Both the position numbers and the translations under genes were made by a program. From Hyphomonadaceae bacterium (lineage in GTDB: Bacteria > Pseudomonadota > Alphaproteobacteria > Caulobacterales > Aquidulcibacteraceae), in NCBI GenBank assembly GCA_019753105.1, contig JAIELJ010000015.1, positions 62,001 to 126,000 on the forward strand: DNA of 64,000 nucleotides. Reading direction: 5' to 3'. The notes under the pieces are model-generated. The model did not search any database. It was not told the origin of the DNA and saw nothing but the letters and a program-made list of their open reading frames with translations. Positions 1-7,365 of this stretch are shown piece after piece. Each line of letters starts with the position of its first letter. The stretch's first letter is position 1.

Positions 1-948
1 CGACGGCTCAAGCGCCAGGCGCTCAAACAAGCGCATCGACATGACGAGGCGATCCGCCTCTTCCGCATCGAGCGTCAGCCCGATGTTCCATTTCTTGGCG
101 CTCTCCGCCAGTTGCAGCACGCGCGGATAAAGCTCACGCATCACGCGCTCTTCCTGGCGCGCCTCGTAACGCGGGTGCAGCGCCGACAGCTTCACCGATA
201 TGCCATTCGAAGCGTGCGGGCCCGCGCCGCCTGCATCTTCGCCGACGGCGTCGATCGCCGCTGCGTAGGCCGCGAGATAGCGCGCAGCGTCTTCATTGGT
301 GCGGGCGCCTTCGCCCAGCATGTCGAACGAATAGCGCGTGGCGAGGCCGGAGCGCACCATGCTGGCGCCCCGCTTCAACGCTGCATTGATGTTGCGGCCA
401 AGTACGAATTGTTCGCCGAGGATGCGCATCGCTTGCATCGCGCCCGCGCGCACGACCGGTTCACCCATGCGCTTGATGAGGCCGCCAAGCACGGCGCTGG
501 CTTCGCCTTTCAAGTCTTCCGGCAGATTGACGACGCGGCCAGTCAGCATCAGGCCAAACGTGCCGGCGTTGACGAGCCAATGGTCGGACTTGCCCAGATG
601 CTCGGCCCACTGCCCGGTCGAGATCTTCTCGGCGATCAGCTTGTCGGCCGTCTCTTCATCCGGCACCCGCAGCAGCGCTTCGGCGAGGCACATCAGCGCC
701 AGGCCCTCGGCGTTGGAGAGGCCGAACTCCTCGAGGAAGCTCTCCATCACGCCCTTGCGGCGCTTCAGGCTGCGGGCCTTCACCACCAGCTGTCGCGCTT
801 CGGCCGCGACAGAGGCGCGCGCGGCGGGATCGAGGGGCGCATTGGCCAAGAGCGCCGCCACCGCGGCATCCTCGTCGCGGTATTTCAGCGCGTCGAGATG
901 GTCCCAATCAATGGCGGCGGACGGGTGCGGCGTAGGGGCGGTTTGCAT
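1..948 (-). CDS. putA: PutA, bifunctional proline dehydrogenase / glutamate-semialdehyde dehydrogenase (N-terminal part)
   Basis: Oxidises proline to glutamate in two steps at the cytoplasmic membrane. The 316 codons visible cover the N-terminal helical arm and the start of the FAD-dependent proline dehydrogenase barrel; the gene runs off the left edge, so the aldehyde dehydrogenase half is not seen. The stretch LALMCLAEALLRVPD (residues 83-97) is a strong PutA signature, followed by GQWAEHLGKSD and NAGTFGLMLTGRV. Start ATG at 948. The short N-terminus, with no ribbon-helix-helix domain, implies a non-regulatory PutA. Divergent from the glycosyltransferase gene. Confidence 0.93.
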   Translation of the reverse strand, partial: MQTAPTPHPSAAIDWDHLDALKYRDEDAAVAALLANAPLDPAARASVAAEARQLVVKARSLKRRKGVMESFLEEFGLSNAEGLALMCLAEALLRVPDEETADKLIAEKISTGQWAEHLGKSDHWLVNAGTFGLMLTGRVVNLPEDLKGEASAVLGGLIKRMGEPVVRAGAMQAMRILGEQFVLGRNINAALKRGASMVRSGLATRYSFDMLGEGARTNEDAARYLAAYAAAIDAVGEDAGGAGPHASNGISVKLSALHPRYEARQEERVMRELYPRVLQLAESAKKWNIGLTLDAEEADRLVMSMRLFERLALEPS

Positions 949-1037
949 GGCGGGCTTTTGCGCGCCTCTGAACCTAAGGGCAAGCGTTCGGCGGGCGGCT
1001 CTTGCGTCGCAGCCTGCCCCGTGGTCAGAAGCGCCCC

Positions 1038-2258
1038 GTGAGCACCGAAGCCCCCGCGCCTGCGCCCGAAGCCGCGAGCCGAGAGAACGCGTCGGACGCG
1101 CCTCCGCTCGCTACCAAAATCCTGCTGGTCACCGACGCCTGGGAGCCGCAGGTGAACGGCGTCGTCCGCACGCTGTCGTCGACCATGAGCGAACTCAAGG
1201 CGATGGGCTGCGAGATCGAGGTGATCTCGCCGGCGGACTACAAGCACACCTTCCCGCTCATCACCTATCCCGAGATACGCCTCGCGCCCGGCAATCGCGG
1301 CGACGTCGAGGACCGCTTCCTGGCGTTCGCGCCGGACGCGGTGCACATCGCCACCGAAGGCCCGCTCGGCTGGGACGCGCGCGCGATTTGCCTCAAGCAC
1401 AAGCACCCGTTCACGACCAGCTACCACACGCAATTTCCGGAATACGTCCACGCGCGCTTCTGGTGGATCCCGCTGGCCGCCGGCTATTGGTACATGCACG
1501 CGTTCCACGACAAGTCGGGCCGCGTCATGGTGGCGACGCCGACGATGCAAGACTTGTTGAAGCTGCAAGGCTTCCGCAATACGGCGATCTGGAGCCGCGG
1601 CGTCGATGTCGAGCAATTCCATCCAAGCAAGCGCGGCATCGATGGCGGCGTCTATAAGGATTTGCCGAAGCCGGTGTTTGCGTATGTCGGACGCGTCGCC
1701 GTTGAAAAGAACATCGAAGCGTTCCTTAAGCTCGATCTGCCGGGCTCAAAGGTCGTCGTCGGCGACGGGCCGGCGCGCGAAGCGCTGCAACAGCAATATC
1801 CGGAGGCGCATTTCCTCGGCTCGAAGTTCGGCGAAGAGCTGGCGCGTTGCTATGCCGACGCCGACGTTTTCGTCTTCCCGAGTTTCACCGATACATTCGG
1901 CCTCGTGATCCTTGAAGCGGCCGCAACGGGGACGCCGGTTGCTGGTTTCGTCGCACCAGGCCCCAAGGACATTCTGCCGGGCACAGGCGCCGGCATCGTC
2001 GATGACGATCTGCGGAAGGCCTGCCTAGAGGCGCTGAAGCTCAGCCGCGAGGATGCGCGTGCGCTTGCCGAGAGATATTCATGGCGCGCCTGCGCCGAAG
2101 ACTTCCGCCGCAATCTAGAGCCGCTGCCGAAAGAGCGTGGGCGCCGCTTCTGGCACAAGCTCGCGGATCTGCGGAAACGCGCCAAAGAGCGCCGCCGCCT
2201 GGCGAAAGAAAAGCGCGCTCGCGAACGGGCGCAGCAGCAACAAGGTTCTAGGGGCTAG
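1038..2258 (+). CDS. GT4-family glycosyltransferase (MgtA/PimB-like, possible glycolipid synthase)
   Basis: Retaining GT-B glycosyltransferase. The N-terminal fold begins KILLVTDAWEPQVNGVVRT, typical of diacylglycerol- and mannolipid-type GT4 enzymes; the C-terminal donor domain has YVGRVAVEKNIEAF, GDGPAREAL and FPSFTDTFGLVILEAAATG, which supplies the E-x7-E type motif. The C-terminus is a highly basic Arg/Lys tail. No ATG precedes the domain; GTG at 1038 is chosen over TTG at 1002, and the choice is uncertain. Relatives in alphaproteobacteria make phosphorus-free glycolipids under phosphate limitation; the convergent pst genes next door fit that role, but this is inference. Acceptor and donor cannot be read from the sequence. 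Confidence 0.82.
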   Translation: MSTEAPAPAPEAASRENASDAPPLATKILLVTDAWEPQVNGVVRTLSSTMSELKAMGCEIEVISPADYKHTFPLITYPEIRLAPGNRGDVEDRFLAFAPDAVHIATEGPLGWDARAICLKHKHPFTTSYHTQFPEYVHARFWWIPLAAGYWYMHAFHDKSGRVMVATPTMQDLLKLQGFRNTAIWSRGVDVEQFHPSKRGIDGGVYKDLPKPVFAYVGRVAVEKNIEAFLKLDLPGSKVVVGDGPAREALQQQYPEAHFLGSKFGEELARCYADADVFVFPSFTDTFGLVILEAAATGTPVAGFVAPGPKDILPGTGAGIVDDDLRKACLEALKLSREDARALAERYSWRACAEDFRRNLEPLPKERGRRFWHKLADLRKRAKERRRLAKEKRARERAQQQQGSRG

Positions 2259-2272
2259 GCGCGCCCTAGAAC
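2245..2272. terminator. Inverted repeat between convergent glycosyltransferase and pstA genes
   Basis: GTTCTAGGG (2245-2253) pairs perfectly with CCCTAGAAC (2264-2272); the loop contains the TAG stop of the glycosyltransferase gene. No U-run follows on either strand, so intrinsic termination is only a possibility. Confidence 0.4.
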
Positions 2273-2293
2273 TTCGCCGCTAACACCCACCAC

Positions 2294-3490
2294 TTACCAC
2301 TTGATGGCTTTGCGCAGCCGGTAGCGCAGATAGATCGCGGTGCCGTTCATCAAAAGCGTGATCGCGAGCAGCACGAGGCCGGCTGCCGCCGCAATCTCCA
2401 GGAACTCGGCTTGCGGGCGCGAAGTCCAGTTGAACATCTGGATCGGCATCACCGTGAATTCCGAGCCCAGCCAGTGCGTCGGCGACCAACTGGCGATCGC
2501 GTCACCTGTGGTCGCGACCGATTGAACGGTCGAGCCATGCGGCAGATCGAGCGTCTGGCCAGCGGTGACTTGCTGCTCCGTGAAGTCCGGCAAAACGACA
2601 ACGCCGTCATGCGGGATGGTCACGCGCTCGGTCGCCATCGGATCAACCGCCGCGCCGTATTCGTCAAGGACGCCAATGGTCTCGAACGTTGCGTCGCCGG
2701 GGCGCGTGATCGGCAGGAACGCTACGAACGTCAAACCACCAATCATGATGAGCGGCGCGGTTTCGCCGAGCGCGCGTGAAATGCCGATGATGACGCCGGT
2801 AACAACGCCGGGCAGCGCGTAAGGCAGAACGTGATGCTGCGTCGTCTGCCACTTGGTGGCGCCGACCGCGAGCGCGCCCTGGCGCATTTCCTGCGGCACG
2901 CCGCGCACCGCTTCGCGCGTCGCCACGATGATCACCGGCAGGATGAGAAGCGATAGCGTGATGCCGGCGGTCAGGATCGATTGGCCGAACATGTCGGCGG
3001 CAGCGTTGCGGAAACTCTCGGGGAGGAAAGCGAACCAGCGGTTCGGATTGCCGAGGAATTGCACGAAGATGCCGACAGCCATAAGGCCGAACAGGATCGA
3101 CGGCACACCGGCCAGGTTGTTGACCGCGATTTCGATGGCGCTCGTGAGCGGGTTCTTCGGCGCGTATTCTTCGAGATAAACGCCGGCCAGCATGCCGATC
3201 GGGATCGCGAATAACGCCGTGGTCGTGATGACGAGTATGGAGCCCACCCAAGCCGACAGAATGCCCGCCTCCGCCGCTTCGGACGACGGGAAGCTGCCGA
3301 AGAACGCAGCCGTCAGCCGATGTCCGCCATCGCCAAACAAGTCGGCGACCAGGGTTACCAGCGTGCCGAGCCCGATAATGGTGGCGACGATGCCCCAGAC
3401 GATAAAGGCGCGGTCTTTGAACTTGCGCGTGACCAGGCCCTTGGGGTGCGCCGTGATATCGCGCTCGCGTTCAATGTCGGTCGCGGTCAT
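2294..3490 (-). CDS. pstA: Phosphate ABC transporter permease PstA
   Basis: Inner-membrane permease of the high-affinity phosphate transporter, pairing with PstC. The EAA loop that contacts the ATPase is visible at about residues 193-215 (EAVRGVPQEMRQGALAVGAT), followed by GETAPLIMIGG and the typical FTVMPIQMFNWTSRPQ before the last membrane helix. At 398 residues it is about 100 longer than E. coli PstA. Most of the excess is an insert of roughly 75-80 residues (about 262-340) between the last two helices, predicted periplasmic. Its ATG overlaps the pstC stop (TAATG). pstB does not follow: the next gene is convergent. Confidence 0.95.
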   Translation of the reverse strand: MTATDIERERDITAHPKGLVTRKFKDRAFIVWGIVATIIGLGTLVTLVADLFGDGGHRLTAAFFGSFPSSEAAEAGILSAWVGSILVITTTALFAIPIGMLAGVYLEEYAPKNPLTSAIEIAVNNLAGVPSILFGLMAVGIFVQFLGNPNRWFAFLPESFRNAAADMFGQSILTAGITLSLLILPVIIVATREAVRGVPQEMRQGALAVGATKWQTTQHHVLPYALPGVVTGVIIGISRALGETAPLIMIGGLTFVAFLPITRPGDATFETIGVLDEYGAAVDPMATERVTIPHDGVVVLPDFTEQQVTAGQTLDLPHGSTVQSVATTGDAIASWSPTHWLGSEFTVMPIQMFNWTSRPQAEFLEIAAAAGLVLLAITLLMNGTAIYLRYRLRKAIKW

Positions 3491-4401
3491 TAATAGGCCT
3501 CCCGGTACCGGCGCTGCAGCCAGAACGCGACGAAGTTGAAGAGCAGCGTCAGCACGAGCAGCGCCAAGCCCGCCGCAAAGATGGAATTGTACTCAAGCGT
3601 GCCGAACGGCAGATCGCCCAAAGCGACTTGCGCGATGAAGGCCGTCACGGTCGCGCCTTGCATGGCCGGGTGCGTCACCATTTGCGGCAGCTGGCCGCCG
3701 GCGACGACGACGATCATCGTCTCACCGATGGCGCGCGACATGCCGAGGATGACGGCGCCGACAACGCCGGAAATGGCCGCCGGCACAACAACGCGGAACG
3801 CCGTCTCAAGCCGTGTGGCGCCCATCGCGTACGAGCCTTCGCGCATCGAGCGCGGCACGGCGCGCATCGCGTCTTCGGAGAGCGAGGCGATGTAAGGAAT
3901 AATCATCAGGCCCATCACGAGGCCCGCGGAGAGAAGATTGAAGCTCGGCAACTCGATGCCGAACGGACGCAGCCAGCTCTGCAAGAGCGGCGTCACGAAC
4001 AGCAGCGCGAAATAACCGTACACAACCGTGGGCACGGCGGCGAGCAACTCAAGCGTCGGCTTGATCGTCTCGCGCGTGCGCGCACCGGCGAACTCGGAAA
4101 GGTAAATCGCAACCAGCAAGCCCAGCGGCACCGCCACAGCGAGCGCCACCAGCGTCGACATGAAAGTGCCGGTGAGCAACGGCGCGATGCCATACTGCGG
4201 ATTGTCGAAAAGCGGCGTCCACGTCGTCGAGGTCACGAACTCGATCGGCGAAACTTGTGCAAAGAATTTGGCGGACTCGGAAACGACGACGTAAATGATG
4301 CCGATCACAATTGCGACGGCGACGATGGCGGCACCGAAGAGCAGCCCCTCCATCACATTCTCAAGCGGGCGAAGCCTGCGCTTGGTGAAGTCCCGTTCCA
4401 C
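3490..4401 (-). CDS. pstC: Phosphate ABC transporter permease PstC
   Basis: Second permease subunit of the Pst phosphate importer, 303 residues with about six membrane helices. The N-terminal helix is followed by a periplasmic stretch and the binding-protein-dependent transport domain; the EAA loop reads EDAMRAVPRSMREGSYAMGAT at about residues 176-196, and GMSRAIGETMIVVVAGG follows. The start is a GTG at 4401 preceded by GGGGGCGA. Downstream of pstS across a strong hairpin and translationally coupled to pstA. The length matches the family. Confidence 0.95.
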   Translation of the reverse strand: MERDFTKRRLRPLENVMEGLLFGAAIVAVAIVIGIIYVVVSESAKFFAQVSPIEFVTSTTWTPLFDNPQYGIAPLLTGTFMSTLVALAVAVPLGLLVAIYLSEFAGARTRETIKPTLELLAAVPTVVYGYFALLFVTPLLQSWLRPFGIELPSFNLLSAGLVMGLMIIPYIASLSEDAMRAVPRSMREGSYAMGATRLETAFRVVVPAAISGVVGAVILGMSRAIGETMIVVVAGGQLPQMVTHPAMQGATVTAFIAQVALGDLPFGTLEYNSIFAAGLALLVLTLLFNFVAFWLQRRYREAY

Positions 4402-4443
4402 GTTCGCCCCCAGGCTCTATTCTCAGCCCCAAAATACGAGGCC

Positions 4444-4469
4444 GGGACGGAAGGTCTCCCTTCCGTCCC
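4444..4469 (-). terminator. Hairpin between pstS and pstC (attenuator-type)
   Basis: A perfect 11-bp stem (4444-4454 with 4459-4469) and a 4-nt loop lie 19 bases past the pstS stop. On the transcribed strand it is followed by a short TATTTT run about 10 nt later. It probably stabilises the pstS message and lets only part of transcription reach pstC and pstA, the usual way of making binding protein in excess. Confidence 0.7.
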
Positions 4470-4487
4470 TACCCGTTCGAGTCGCTT

Positions 4488-5507
4488 TTAGTCGTTGACC
4501 GGCGTCTGGACCAGACGGCGAGCGACAACTTCTTCAATGCTCGCGCCGATGGCGGCGCGGCCGCCGAAGGCGGTGCCGATCTGACGGCGCTGGGCGCGCT
4601 GCAGATAGGCCTGGTAGGCGCTGGCAGGCAGCGGCACGTAGCCGACGCGGGTGGAAACCTCAGCGGCGTTGCTGATGTAGTATTGGACGAATTGTTGCAC
4701 CTGCGGACGACGCAGCGCAGCGGCGTTCACGTAGATGAAGATCGGACGCGAGAGCGGCGCATAGGTGCCGTTCTCGACGTTCGCGCGGGTCGGCGCAACC
4801 GGGCCATTGCCGCTGTCGACGGACAGCGCGCGGAGGCGCGACTGGTTTTCTTCGTAATAAGCCATGCCGAAGTAAGCCAGACCGCCCGGGTTGTTGGCGA
4901 CGCCTTGGACGAGGACGTTGTCGTCTTCAGATGGCGTGTAGTCGGTGCGCGACGAGCGCGCCGTGCCGTTCACCGCTTCCGTGAAGTATTCGAACGTGCC
5001 CGACGCCGAACCCGGGCCGAACAACTGCATGCCGAGGTTCGGGCCGCCAACAGCGCTGAAGTTGCTCACACGTGAGCCCGGCTCCCAGATTTGGCGAAGC
5101 TGAGCGACCGTGAGCGAACGCAGCGGGTTGGACGGATGGACGACGACGGTCAAACCGTCGAACGCGACCGGGATTTCAACATACTGGATGCCGGCGGCGG
5201 CGCAGGCCGCCATCTCGCTGGAGCGGATCGGACGCGAAGAGTTCGCGATGTGGATTTCACCGCGGCAGAAGCGGCGCAGACCGGCGGACGAACCCGACTC
5301 ACCGACGGCCACGCGGACGCGGCCTTGAGTGGTGCGTTGGAAATCCTCGGCGACAGCTTCCGAAATCGGAAACACCGTCGACGAACCGTCGATCTGAATG
5401 GTGAACGGCGTGCCGGCCGTCTGCGCCGAAACCGGCGACACGGTCAGCGCGAGCGCGGCGACCGTGGCCGCCGCTTTGCCGAGCGCTTTGGAGAAATGAG
5501 CCTTCAT
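4488..5507 (-). CDS. pstS: Periplasmic phosphate-binding protein PstS
   Basis: Solute-binding subunit of the phosphate importer. A signal peptide (MKAHFSKALGKAAATVAALA, cleaved after VSAQ or nearby) is followed by the PstS-type phosphate loops IDGSSTVFPISEAVAEDF and GESGSSAGLRRFCRGEI (ligand-binding Ser/Arg/Gly residues), then IANSSRP. Of two in-frame ATGs the one at 5507 is chosen because AAGGA sits just upstream and the signal peptide then begins normally; mature length and motifs match PstS_2-type proteins. First of the pstS-pstC-pstA run, downstream of the porin gene. Confidence 0.95.
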   Translation of the reverse strand: MKAHFSKALGKAAATVAALALTVSPVSAQTAGTPFTIQIDGSSTVFPISEAVAEDFQRTTQGRVRVAVGESGSSAGLRRFCRGEIHIANSSRPIRSSEMAACAAAGIQYVEIPVAFDGLTVVVHPSNPLRSLTVAQLRQIWEPGSRVSNFSAVGGPNLGMQLFGPGSASGTFEYFTEAVNGTARSSRTDYTPSEDDNVLVQGVANNPGGLAYFGMAYYEENQSRLRALSVDSGNGPVAPTRANVENGTYAPLSRPIFIYVNAAALRRPQVQQFVQYYISNAAEVSTRVGYVPLPASAYQAYLQRAQRRQIGTAFGGRAAIGASIEEVVARRLVQTPVND

Positions 5508-5548
5508 GTTGGATAGTCCTTCCAAGTAACGTGTCCCTCGAAAATCGT

Positions 5549-5573
5549 GGAGGCCCGGCGCTGCCGGACCTCC
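5549..5573 (-). terminator. Hairpin between porin gene and pstS
   Basis: GGAGG-C-CCGGC (5549-5559) pairs with GCCGG-A-CCTCC (5563-5573) around a 3-nt loop; a short ATTTT run follows on the transcribed strand. It lies just past the porin stop and is a likely partial terminator within the phosphate block. Confidence 0.65.
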
Positions 5574-5587
5574 AGAGTCTGCGGGGG

Positions 5588-6901
5588 TTAGAAGTCAAAC
5601 TGCGTGCGCAGCGTGATGACGCGGGCGTCAGCGTCGGGAGCAGACGCCGTTGGCGCCACCGGGAACGTGTTCACAACGCGATCCATCTCGGTGTCGGCGT
5701 AGTTCAGCATGAAGCGAACGCGTTCGACCGGCACCCAGTTGAGGCCTACGGCCCAAGCGGTCTGTTCGCCCCGCGCCGAGCCGCCATCGGGGTCGGTGAG
5801 ATCGATGAAGTCGTAGCGGGCGATCAGGCCCCAGTGACCCCAGCCGCCATCAGCGACGGAGCTACGCGGAACGATCGGGCCGAACGAGCCTTGGTTGCCG
5901 CGGTAAGAGCGCGGCTCACCGGTGAGCGACCAGGTCACGTCGACGTAGTAGCCGTCCGATTCCAGCTCGACGCCGGCCGGCGTTTCGCCGCTGATCGTGA
6001 TGTATTCGGCGGTGAAACCGAACGCATTATACTGACCCGCGACCTCGAAGCCGTAGGCCGTATCATCTTGCAGCGCGCTGCCAGATGACGTTTCGACCCA
6101 ACGCGAACCCCGGCCGTTCAGCGGACGCGGGCGATAGCGGAAGAGCGCGTCGTCGCCGTTGTAGCGCTGACGAGCCGAAACACCGAGGTGCAGGAGCGTG
6201 TAGCTGTCCGGCGAGGTTTCGAAGATCGGCGCCCAGGTGAAGCGGCCGCTGATCGAGGTCTGCTCGCTGTTGGCGAAGTTCGAGTCCGAGTTGTTGAGCG
6301 AGTCGCCATAGACGCCGACAGCGGCCATCCAGTTGGCGCCGGTGATAAGGCCAGCCACGCCCGCCGCGCGGCCATAGCCGTAGGCATTGATGATGCTGGA
6401 GCGTTCGATCATCGGGATGTCGAGCGACGAGGTGCGATCTTCCAGCGGCGAGGTGATGTTGTTTTCGCCGATCACCACGGAATAGAAGTCGCCAGCGTAC
6501 TCGAGGAAGGCGTCGTCGACTGCGACGGCGTTGTCGCCAGTGGCGGCGTCATCAACGCCAGCGCCGGGGTTCAGGATGAAGTCGATCTTATAGCGCCAGT
6601 TGTCGGTGAAGCGACCTTGCACGCCAAGGAAGGCGCGGCGGATGTATGTGCGCGAACCGTCTTCGAGGTTGACGCTTGGCGACACCAGCGGCGAAGCGAC
6701 GCTCGCGTCCCACTCGTTCGAATACGCGTCGAATTGAATGCGGCCGCGCATGCGGAAACGCTGCTGGCCTTCGCGAATTTCAGGCGCGCCGGAGACCGGC
6801 GAGTTGATTGTGGCTTGGGCGTGCGCGACGCCCGTGGTGGCGACACCAGCCGCCGATGCCGCCAGAGCGGCAAGCGCGGCTCTGGAAAGTACATTCTTCA
6901 T
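5588..6901 (-). CDS. OprO/OprP-family phosphate-selective outer membrane porin
   Basis: Predicted 16-stranded outer-membrane porin admitting phosphate or polyphosphate. The 437-residue protein has a signal peptide ending VAHAQA. An N-terminal strand GQQRFRMRGRIQFDAYSNEWDA and a first loop region with TYIRRAFLGVQGRFTDNWRYKIDFI are characteristic of the Porin_O_P family, and the C-terminus ends in an alternating strand with terminal Phe (RTQFDF) as needed for barrel assembly. Anion specificity is inferred from family and neighbours: it directly precedes pstS, and a candidate Pho box lies about 100 bases upstream. Confidence 0.88.
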   Translation of the reverse strand: MKNVLSRAALAALAASAAGVATTGVAHAQATINSPVSGAPEIREGQQRFRMRGRIQFDAYSNEWDASVASPLVSPSVNLEDGSRTYIRRAFLGVQGRFTDNWRYKIDFILNPGAGVDDAATGDNAVAVDDAFLEYAGDFYSVVIGENNITSPLEDRTSSLDIPMIERSSIINAYGYGRAAGVAGLITGANWMAAVGVYGDSLNNSDSNFANSEQTSISGRFTWAPIFETSPDSYTLLHLGVSARQRYNGDDALFRYRPRPLNGRGSRWVETSSGSALQDDTAYGFEVAGQYNAFGFTAEYITISGETPAGVELESDGYYVDVTWSLTGEPRSYRGNQGSFGPIVPRSSVADGGWGHWGLIARYDFIDLTDPDGGSARGEQTAWAVGLNWVPVERVRFMLNYADTEMDRVVNTFPVAPTASAPDADARVITLRTQFDF

Positions 6902-6999
6902 TGAGACACCCCCTGGTGATCCGAGCCCCGAAACGGCGACAAAGACTCGTCTTCGTCCCTCGGGCGAGGCGGGGGTTAGTCCTCACGCTTTACGTCTGC

Positions 7000-7032
7000 G
7001 CGACAGTTCGACTTCAGTTTTGTGACGTTGCT
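7000..7032 (-). promoter_or_regulatory. Candidate Pho box (PhoB site) upstream of the porin
   Basis: Three tandem 11-base units, read on the plus strand as GCGACAGTTCG, ACTTCAGTTTT and GTGACGTTGCT, resemble the reverse complement of the PhoB half-site repeat (ATGACAG plus a 4-nt AT-rich spacer). Spacing is exact, but the second and third units are imperfect. The location, about 100 nt upstream of the porin start and ahead of pstS-pstC-pstA, fits PhoB activation. Confidence 0.5.
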
Positions 7033-7160
7033 AGCGTGCAGTGCATGGCTCTTATGCGCCGCGCGCGTCACACACTGCAGATCGTTTTGACCGCGCAAGG
7101 GAATTAACCAACATTGCCTCTTTACATTGGGGAACGTTACCCATACTTCGCGTCTTCACC

Positions 7161-7352
7161 GGCGGACCTGGAAACAGCGTCCACTAACGCCCCCTCGGCC
7201 CAGGCCACCTGGGGGATCGCGCGAAACAGGAAGCAGGACGCTTCTTGGCGATCTCCCGGCGCAAGCTCCCAAGGGCGGACCTGACATTTAAGCATGTCCG
7301 ACTAACGCCGGCCTGGGAATGAAACTGAACCGCCGAAAGCGGTTTCGAGTTT
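7161..7352 (+). ncRNA. Structured leader RNA of the ornithine decarboxylase gene (speF-motif-like)
   Basis: Four stem-loops precede the gene. Motif copy 1 (7161-7191): GGC-GGAC-CTG, GAAA loop, CAG-C-GTCC, unpaired ACTAAC, GCC. Copy 2 (7274-7309): the same GGCGGACCTG start and GTCCG-ACTAAC-GCC end around a GACAT/ATGTC hairpin. Between them, 7215-7253 folds as GATCGC/GCGATC with an inner 8-bp stem (7227-7234 with 7240-7247). The last hairpin (7322-7326/7348-7352 and 7328-7333/7339-7344) ends just before the Shine-Dalgarno GGAG (7355-7358). Known alphaproteobacterial odc genes carry a structured speF leader; identity with that family was not tested. Confidence 0.7.
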
Positions 7353-7354
7353 AG
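7319..7354 (+). CDS. Possible 11-residue leader peptide (uORF) of ornithine decarboxylase
   Basis: ATG at 7319 opens a short frame encoding MKLNRRKRFRV, six of eleven residues Arg or Lys, ending at TAG 7352-7354. The stop abuts the GGAG ribosome site of the decarboxylase gene, and the coding bases form the last leader hairpin, so translating or stalling on it could change access to that site. Its own Shine-Dalgarno is poor (GGGA directly before the ATG). The enterobacterial SpeFL/ArnL precedent makes it plausible; translation is unproven. Confidence 0.4.
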   Translation: MKLNRRKRFRV

Positions 7355-7365
7355 GGAGCTGCCGG

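Noticed and set aside
885-1622. Long minus-strand frame opposite the first glycosyltransferase
   Set aside because: No recognised protein, Arg-rich composition and position opposite clearly coding DNA mark it as a high-GC shadow.
7294-7305. Three-codon ORF (Met-Ser-Asp) inside motif copy 2 of the odc leader
   Set aside because: No ribosome site, and copy 1 lacks the ATG; the bases are explained by the RNA fold.
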